Part shown: piece after piece, positions 14,707-19,068 of the stretch
Position numbering within the stretch: position 1 is the stretch's first letter
Layout: every line of letters begins with the position of its first letter
Source of the DNA: CBDULX01 sp048550535
GTDB taxonomy: Bacteria > Pseudomonadota > Gammaproteobacteria > SZUA-229
Length of the DNA: 19,068 nt
Assembly (NCBI GenBank): GCA_048550535.1
Contig: JBLYYN010000020.1
Location: 1 to 19,068, forward strand
Direction of reading: 5' to 3'
Position numbers and translations under genes: made by a program
The notes under the pieces: model-generated
What the model saw: the letters and a program-made list of their open reading frames with translations, nothing else
The model's database searches: none
Told to the model about the DNA's origin: nothing

Positions 14707-16143
14707 ATGACTCTTGAGATGCTGAATTACAACCTGGCCTGGCCAGAAATATTTCTGCTCAGTATGACCTGTCTGGTATTGGTGGTTGATGTCTTTCTTA
14801 AGCAGGAGCAGCGTAATCTTACCTTTCTATTATCGGAGTTGACGATTATAGGCACTCTGGTGGTCATTGCTATGACCATGGTGAACGACAAAGTAATCGC
14901 CTTCAATGGTGTGTTTATCAATGATCCCCTGTCTATTGTGTTGAAGTTTTTTGTGGTGTCACTGGTAGGTTTCGTCTTTATCTATTCACGGGATTATTTG
15001 AAAGACCGTAATATATTCAAAGGCGAGTTCTATGTATTAGGTCTGTTTGGTTTACTGGGCATGATGTTGATGATTTCATCCCATCATTTCCTTACCCTTT
15101 ATCTGGGTCTTGAGTTACTGTCTCTTTCTTTATATGCCATGGTTGCCTTTGACCGGGATAACCCCAAAGCTTCAGAAGCAGCTATGAAGTATTTCGTACT
15201 GGGTGCTATAGCATCCGGTATGTTGCTCTACGGAATGTCGATGATTTATGGTGCTACTGGCACCCTGAATATTTCAGAAATGGCAGCGGTTATTGGGCAG
15301 AAAGATTCGCTGGATATAGTGCTGGTATTCGGACTGGTGTTCATGGTTATCGGGCTTGCCTTTAAGCTGGGTGCTGTACCATTTCATATGTGGATTCCCG
15401 ATGTGTATCATGGCTCGCCAACACCGGTGACGACTTATATTGCTACTGCACCCAAGATTGCCGGTTTTGCCATAGTTGTGCGCTTGTTGATCGAAGCTAT
15501 GGGGAGTTTGCACACCGACTGGCAACTGATGCTGGTGATCCTGTCAATACTTTCTATGGCTCTGGGTAATGTTATTGCCATTGCGCAGACCAATTTGAAA
15601 CGTATGCTGGCCTATTCAACCATTTCTCATGTGGGCTTTATTCTGCTGGGCATACTGGCCGGTAACAAAGACGGTTATTCTGCGGCTATGTTTTACACCC
15701 TGACCTACTCGCTGATGTCATTGGGTGGCTTTGGCATGATTATCCTGCTCACTCGCTCCGGCTTTGAAGCTGAAAATCTGGAAGATTTCAAAGGCCTGAA
15801 CCAGCGCAGTCCCTGGTATGCCTTTATGATGTTGATTTTGATGTTCTCCATGGCCGGTGTTCCGCCTACGGTTGGTTTCTGGGCCAAGTTGACAGTGCTT
15901 AAAGCCGTGGTTGATATAGACATGGTCTGGTTGGCTCTGGTCGCTGTGTTTTTCTCCATCATCGGCGTTTATTATTATCTGCGCATGATCAAGATTATGT
16001 ACTTCGATGATGCAGTGGATACCGCTCCGATTAACAAGAGTCATGATATGCAGCTGGCATTGAGTATCAATGGTATGCTGATACTGTTGCTGGGTATTTA
16101 CCCATCCTCTCTGATGTCTATTTGCATCATGGTGTTTAATTAA
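14707..16143 (+). CDS. nuoN: NADH-quinone oxidoreductase subunit N (antiporter-like)
   Basis: NuoN (ND2 type) is the antiporter-like subunit nearest NuoK and closes the operon. The 478-residue product shows E136 in GLELLSLSLYAM and K220 in FKLGAVPFHMWIPDVY. A later lysine-containing stretch, GFWAKLTVLKA, supplies the third conserved charge of the half-channels. The ribosome site is weak (GAGTGG about 10 bases before the ATG). No intrinsic terminator with a T-run follows directly. The first clear one lies beyond the tRNA at 16694-16722, so nuo transcripts may run through the tRNA gene. Confidence 0.97.
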   Translation: MTLEMLNYNLAWPEIFLLSMTCLVLVVDVFLKQEQRNLTFLLSELTIIGTLVVIAMTMVNDKVIAFNGVFINDPLSIVLKFFVVSLVGFVFIYSRDYLKDRNIFKGEFYVLGLFGLLGMMLMISSHHFLTLYLGLELLSLSLYAMVAFDRDNPKASEAAMKYFVLGAIASGMLLYGMSMIYGATGTLNISEMAAVIGQKDSLDIVLVFGLVFMVIGLAFKLGAVPFHMWIPDVYHGSPTPVTTYIATAPKIAGFAIVVRLLIEAMGSLHTDWQLMLVILSILSMALGNVIAIAQTNLKRMLAYSTISHVGFILLGILAGNKDGYSAAMFYTLTYSLMSLGGFGMIILLTRSGFEAENLEDFKGLNQRSPWYAFMMLILMFSMAGVPPTVGFWAKLTVLKAVVDIDMVWLALVAVFFSIIGVYYYLRMIKIMYFDDAVDTAPINKSHDMQLALSINGMLILLLGIYPSSLMSICIMVFN

Positions 16144-16151
16144 AACCGATA

Positions 16152-16375
16152 GTCCGCAAATACACGCGAATAAACGCAAATAAAAACAAAAGTATTTATG
16201 TATTATTGAGCGCTGCAGGCGCTCAAATAAAACATTAGCGTTGCCTACATGGAAGCAGATAAGGGGCGAGAGCACGACTGCATGGATTTATGCCCTTTGG
16301 GTATGCAGGAGGTAGGACAATGCCTGGAGGAATTGTCGAGGATGCGGAAGCTTTTATTTGCGTGCATTTGCGGAC
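16152..16375. repeat. Intergenic element with imperfect 25-bp terminal inverted repeats
   Basis: The left end (16152-16176, beginning GTCCGCAAATACACGCG) and the reverse complement of the right end (16351-16375) agree at 22 of 25 positions by hand count. Inside are three smaller hairpins: TTGAGCGC/GCGCTCAA (16206-16226, perfect 8-bp stem), CTGCAT/ATGCAG (16278-16308), and GACAAT/ATTGTC (16316-16337). Short TGGA motifs recur in the interior (about 16252, 16283 and 16325). No protein is supported. Ends of the type CGCGAATAAACGC resemble an intergenic repeat I recall from other gammaproteobacteria, but I could not check this. Confidence 0.65.
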
Positions 16376-16443
16376 CCATGCCATGCTTTAACAGGCGCTT
16401 AATTTACTGGCAGCATTCAATTCATTTTCTTTACCGTTTGTCC

Positions 16444-16472
16444 TTGCAAAGTACTGATGAAATCTGTACTAT
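16444..16472 (+). promoter_or_regulatory. Sigma-70 promoter for the initiator tRNA
   Basis: TTGCAA (16444-16449) and TACTAT (16467-16472) are separated by an ideal 17 bp. The start would fall near 16479, about 8 bases before the mature tRNA. The sequence after the -10 (TTGCCACC) is GC-rich, as is typical of stringently controlled stable-RNA promoters. AGTAC and GTACT form an inverted repeat within the spacer. Confidence 0.65.
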
Positions 16473-16486
16473 TTGCCACCTGTCGA

Positions 16487-16563
<77 letters not shown>

Positions 16564-16612
16564 AATTTCACGTGTTTGTAATTCGAAGAGTTAAATAATA
16601 TCTTCGGGCAAT

Positions 16613-16689
16613 GAACTCGACGGGATAATCGGCCTCAGGCTCGATCATTCCGGGCGAAGGTCACAGGTTAAACTCTGGCCTCGCTACCA
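16613..16689 (+). pseudogene. Decayed tRNA-fMet-like copy
   Basis: The last 36 bases (16654-16689), beginning CGAAGGTC and ending CGCTACCA, agree with the end of the intact tRNA-fMet at about 29 of 36 positions by hand count. The AAATT just after CCA is shared too. The T-loop TTCAAAT has become TTAAACT and the T-stem no longer pairs. The upstream half has diverged and instead forms a long hairpin (CGGGATAATCG at 16621-16631 with CGATCATTCCG at 16642-16652). No functional anticodon arm is seen. The start given is approximate. It reads as a tandem duplicate that lost function. Confidence 0.6.
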
Positions 16690-16693
16690 AATT

Positions 16694-16722
16694 AAAAAAC
16701 CCGGCAAAATCCGGGTTTTTTT
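16694..16722 (+). terminator. Intrinsic terminator after the tRNA region
   Basis: AAAAAACCCGG (16694-16704), loop CAAAAT, CCGGG (16711-16715) and seven T residues make a classic Rho-independent terminator. It should end the tRNA transcript and any nuo transcript that reads through. Confidence 0.9.
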
Positions 16723-16827
16723 ATGTCGAAATGACAAGCGGTATACCTTAATAGGATGCTTGTGCTTCAGCGTATGCTGAATTGAACGGTTGCTCGAAAT
16801 AAGTCCTTTGCTGAAGAATGAAGGGGC
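16723..16827. other. Spacer between the tRNA terminator and the rimP promoter
   Basis: No gene is seen. It contains a perfect 8-bp palindrome GGTATACC (16740-16747) and a 6-bp perfect hairpin TTCAGC/GCTGAA (16766-16781) without a T-run. Either could be a protein site just upstream of the rimP promoter, but I cannot name a regulator. Confidence 0.4.
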
Positions 16828-16857
16828 TTGCAGCGCTAAATCAATAAGTTATATAAT
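16828..16857 (+). promoter_or_regulatory. Sigma-70 promoter for the rimP-nusA-infB leader
   Basis: TTGCAG (16828-16833), an 18-bp spacer and a perfect TATAAT (16852-16857) predict a start near 16864. No gene lies between it and rimP, so it should drive the leader described next and, on read-through, rimP-nusA-infB. Confidence 0.7.
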
Positions 16858-16863
16858 ACGTCC

Positions 16864-16943
16864 CAAGCATTTTACAGTATTGCGGTACTAATGCTGTTTA
16901 GGTATGAATTATTAAAAGGCCCCGTTTTAACGGGGCCTTTTTG
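16864..16943 (+). ncRNA. Candidate ~80-nt leader RNA or small RNA ending at a terminator before rimP
   Basis: Between the promoter and rimP the predicted transcript folds into two parts. The first is a hairpin AGCATT/AATGCT (16866-16871 with 16890-16895) extended by AGTA/TACT around the loop TTGCGG. An alternative pairing ACAG/CTGT (16874-16877 with 16894-16897) overlaps it. The second is a strong terminator (16914-16942). The transcript could be an attenuated leader controlling rimP-nusA-infB, a stable small RNA, or both. No known riboswitch or protein-binding leader is recognised. Confidence 0.45.
16914..16942 (+). terminator. Strong intrinsic terminator or attenuator upstream of rimP
   Basis: AAAAGGCCCCG (16914-16924), loop TTTTAA and CGGGGCCTTTT (16931-16941) form a perfect 11-bp stem ending in a T-run. 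It lies about 50 bp downstream of the predicted start and 43 bp before the rimP ATG, with no clear promoter after it. Expression of rimP, nusA and infB therefore probably requires read-through. Confidence 0.88.
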
Positions 16944-16985
16944 TTACGCTCACATATGCAGTAAAGCAGGCTTAATCAAAATATT

Positions 16986-17444
16986 ATGCAAGCCAGGTCG
17001 AAAGAGATATGGTCATTGATCGAACCCGTGGTTAGCGGACTGGGCTATGAGCTGGTGGATATTGTGTTTCGTCCACACCCCAGCAACGGCTTATTACGGG
17101 TTTATATTGATCAGGAAAAAGGTATCCAGCTGGAAGACTGCGAAGCAGTCAGTCGCCAGTTGAGCGCCATGCTGGATGTGGAAGATCCCATACCCGGGCA
17201 TTTCAATCTTGAAGTGTCATCACCAGGGCTGGATCGTCCCTTGCGCAAGGCAGAGGATTTTGAACGATTTGTCGGTGAAATGGTGAAAATTAAGATGGCT
17301 ATGCCAAATCTTGAAGGCCAGCATAACTTCACAGGTAAATTGCTAGGCCTTGAAGAGGGCGAAGTATTACTGGAGGCCGATGGTGAAACCCATTATCTGC
17401 CTCTGGGCGGAATAGATTCAGCGCGGTTGGTGCCGCAATATTAA
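16986..17444 (+). CDS. rimP: Ribosome maturation factor RimP
   Basis: RimP binds free 30S subunits in the cytoplasm and is needed for their late assembly. The 152-residue protein has the two-domain layout of the family: an alpha/beta N-terminal domain with GYELVDI (20-26) and LRVYID (37-42), the signature LEVSSPGLDRPL (75-86), and an SH3-like C-terminal domain ending in LGGIDSARLVPQY. The length matches the family. The ribosome site is weak (GCAGG about 14 bases upstream), so the start is the most likely ATG rather than one fixed by a strong site. It is the first gene after the leader terminator and lies 15 bp before nusA. Confidence 0.95.
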   Translation: MQARSKEIWSLIEPVVSGLGYELVDIVFRPHPSNGLLRVYIDQEKGIQLEDCEAVSRQLSAMLDVEDPIPGHFNLEVSSPGLDRPLRKAEDFERFVGEMVKIKMAMPNLEGQHNFTGKLLGLEEGEVLLEADGETHYLPLGGIDSARLVPQY

Positions 17445-17459
17445 TTTTTGGAGCCGGTC

Positions 17460-18977
17460 ATGAACAAAGAAATCCTGTACGTGGTTGATGCAGTTTCGAA
17501 TGAGAAAGGTGTGGATCAGGAAATTATCTTCGCCGCGATTGAAGCTGCACTTGCAACTGCAACACGCAAGAAACAGGGTAAAGATATTGAAGTGCGGGTA
17601 CATATCGACCGTGATAGCGGCGATTATGATACTTACCGTCGTTGGTTGGTAACCGAAGAGTTAGAAGACGGTGGCCTGGAAAATCCGTTGCGCGAAATCA
17701 CCCTGGAAGCGGCTCAGGTAGAAAGTCCAGAGATCGAACTGGGAGGTTATATCGAAGATCAGATTGAATCAGTGGAATTCGGTCGCATCGCCGCGCAGAC
17801 CGCGAAACAGGTTATTGTGCAAAAAGTACGTGAAGCTGAGCGGGCTCATGTGGTTGATACTTATCAGGATAAAGTCGGTGAGCTGGTCATGGGTACCGTA
17901 AAGCGAGTGGAGCGCGGTAATGTATACCTGGATCTGGGTGACAATGTGGAAGCGATTATTCCCCGCGATGAAGTGATTCCCCGTGAAGCTATTCGCAATG
18001 GTGATCGATTGCGTGGCTATCTGAAAGAAGTTCGGGCAGAGAGTCGTGGCCCCCAGTTGTTCGTGAGTCGTACCGCGCCCGAGTTTCTGGTTGAACTATT
18101 CCGGCTGGAAGTACCGGAAGTTGGTCAGGATCTGATTGAAATTATCAGTGGTGCTCGTGATCCTGGATCCCGCGCCAAAATTGCAGTGAAATCCAGCGAT
18201 CCTCGTCTTGACCCGGTCGGTGCCTGTGTGGGTATGCGTGGCTCCAGGGTGCAGTCGGTGTCCAATGAACTGGCTGGTGAACGGGTGGATATCATTCTGT
18301 GGGATGATAATGCTGCTCAGTTCGTCATCAATTCCATGTCTCCGGCAGAAGTGGTTTCAATCGTAGTGGATGAAGATTCTCACACTATGGACATCGCAGT
18401 GGAAGACGAAAAACTGTCCCAGGCCATAGGTCGTGGTGGACAGAATATTCGCATGGCCAGCCAGCTTACTGGCTGGACCTTGAATGTTATGGGTACTTCG
18501 GATATGGATTCCAAATCAGAGACAGAAAACAAAGCTCTGGTGGAAATGTTCATGGAGTTCCTCGACGTGGATGAAGAAGTAGCGGTCATCCTGGTTGCGG
18601 AAGGTTTTTCCAGTATAGAAGAGGTGGCTTATGTGCCTGAATCTGAGCTGGTTGAGATTGACGAATTCGATGAAGGTATTGTCGGTGAATTACGCGGTCG
18701 TGCTCGAGATGCATTGCTGACCAGAGCCATATCCCAGGAAGAAAAGCTGGAAAGTAACGAACCCAAGGAAGATTTGTTGAGTATGGAGGGTATGGAGCGT
18801 GAGCTGGCCTACCAGATGGCGGAGCGTGGTGTATGTAGCATGGAAGATCTGGCGGAACAATCGATTGATGAATTGCTGGAAATACAGGGTATGACAGAAG
18901 AGCGGGCCGGGAAGTTAATCATGACTGCTCGTGCACCCTGGTTTGAAAATGATACTAACCAAGAGGCGAACCAGTAA
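17460..18977 (+). CDS. nusA: Transcription termination/antitermination protein NusA
   Basis: NusA binds RNA polymerase and nascent RNA and modulates pausing, intrinsic termination and antitermination. From ATG 17460 it has 505 residues (495 in E. coli). Domains in order are the polymerase-binding N-terminal domain (1-135), S1 domain (about 140-205, GTVKRVERGNVYLDLG), KH1 with GMRG near 257, KH2 with GRGG near 324, and two acidic helix-hairpin-helix repeats (about 357-420 and 435-500). The second repeat binds the alpha-subunit C-terminal domain in E. coli. GGAG (17450-17453) 6 bases upstream favours this ATG over the in-frame TTG at 17448. Autoregulation through the leader terminator is possible. 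Confidence 0.97.
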   Translation: MNKEILYVVDAVSNEKGVDQEIIFAAIEAALATATRKKQGKDIEVRVHIDRDSGDYDTYRRWLVTEELEDGGLENPLREITLEAAQVESPEIELGGYIEDQIESVEFGRIAAQTAKQVIVQKVREAERAHVVDTYQDKVGELVMGTVKRVERGNVYLDLGDNVEAIIPRDEVIPREAIRNGDRLRGYLKEVRAESRGPQLFVSRTAPEFLVELFRLEVPEVGQDLIEIISGARDPGSRAKIAVKSSDPRLDPVGACVGMRGSRVQSVSNELAGERVDIILWDDNAAQFVINSMSPAEVVSIVVDEDSHTMDIAVEDEKLSQAIGRGGQNIRMASQLTGWTLNVMGTSDMDSKSETENKALVEMFMEFLDVDEEVAVILVAEGFSSIEEVAYVPESELVEIDEFDEGIVGELRGRARDALLTRAISQEEKLESNEPKEDLLSMEGMERELAYQMAERGVCSMEDLAEQSIDELLEIQGMTEERAGKLIMTARAPWFENDTNQEANQ

Positions 18978-19000
18978 TAATCGCTGGGGGGAGGTCGCAG

Positions 19001-19068
19001 ATGTCCAATGTTACAGTCAAACAACTTGCTGAAGTTGTCGGAGCTCCGGTAGATCGCTTGCTGGAGCA
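19001..19068 (+). CDS. infB: Translation initiation factor IF-2, N-terminal start (cut by the window edge)
   Basis: Only the first 22 complete codons are present (MSNVTVKQLAEVVGAPVDRLLE), followed by a partial one. They match the small N-terminal IF-2 domain found in proteobacteria, and infB is the expected gene after nusA. A strong GGAGG ribosome site (18990-18994) lies 6 bases before the ATG, 23 bp after the nusA stop. IF-2 is the GTPase that recruits initiator fMet-tRNA, whose gene lies 2.4 kb upstream. Confidence 0.9.
   Translation, partial: MSNVTVKQLAEVVGAPVDRLLE

Noticed and set aside
16206..16226. TTGAGCGC/GCGCTCAA hairpin as the nuo terminator
   Set aside because: The stem is perfect but followed by ATAAAAC rather than a T-run, so it does not fit an intrinsic terminator; it lies inside the inverted-repeat element.
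17448..17459. TTG start that would extend NusA by four residues
   Set aside because: It overlaps the GGAG ribosome site that serves the ATG at 17460.

Overview
The window is a stretch of a gammaproteobacterial chromosome outside the Enterobacterales. It carries a complete 14-gene operon for respiratory complex I (nuoA to nuoN), an initiator tRNA gene, and the start of the rimP-nusA-infB translation/transcription-factor operon, all on the plus strand. The assignment rests on three things: nuoC and nuoD are separate genes (fused in E. coli); NusA carries the two C-terminal acidic repeats typical of Gammaproteobacteria; and the order nuo - tRNA-fMet - rimP - nusA - infB is one I associate with several non-enteric gammaproteobacteria. 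I cannot name a genus.

Layout. Positions 1-760 form an AT-rich non-coding block of degenerate repeats of about 75 bp, each with an internal inverted repeat. It is interrupted at 331-528 by a 198-bp MITE-like element with 11-bp perfect terminal inverted repeats and a 3-bp direct flank. Positions 760-1470 hold no gene I can support. A possible promoter at about 1474-1500 precedes nuoA (1550). The nuo genes run from 1550 to 16143 with very short spacers or 1-10 bp overlaps. The two exceptions are a 129-bp gap before nuoG and a 62-bp gap before nuoM. After nuoN comes a 224-bp element with imperfect 25-bp terminal inverted repeats (16152-16375). Then follow a well-formed promoter, an initiator tRNA (16487-16563), a decayed tRNA-like copy ending in CCA (to 16689) and a clear intrinsic terminator. 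A second promoter (16828-16857) drives a leader of about 120 nt that holds another strong intrinsic terminator directly upstream of rimP. nusA and the first 68 bases of infB close the window.

How it works together. NuoE, F and G form the NADH-oxidising module, NuoB, C, D and I the quinone-reducing connecting arm, and NuoA, H, J, K, L, M and N the proton-pumping membrane arm. All expected iron-sulfur ligands and key membrane charges that I checked are present, so the complex looks functional. NuoG lacks the extra N7 cluster ligands found in E. coli. rimP, nusA and infB serve 30S maturation, transcription elongation/termination and translation initiation, and they sit beside the initiator tRNA that IF-2 uses. 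The terminator in the rimP leader suggests regulated read-through, as known for the E. coli metY-rimP-nusA-infB operon.

I found no defence system, CRISPR array or novel gene cluster. The least explained parts are non-coding: the upstream repeat family and nested MITE, the inverted-repeat element after nuoN, the tRNA relic and the rimP leader RNA.
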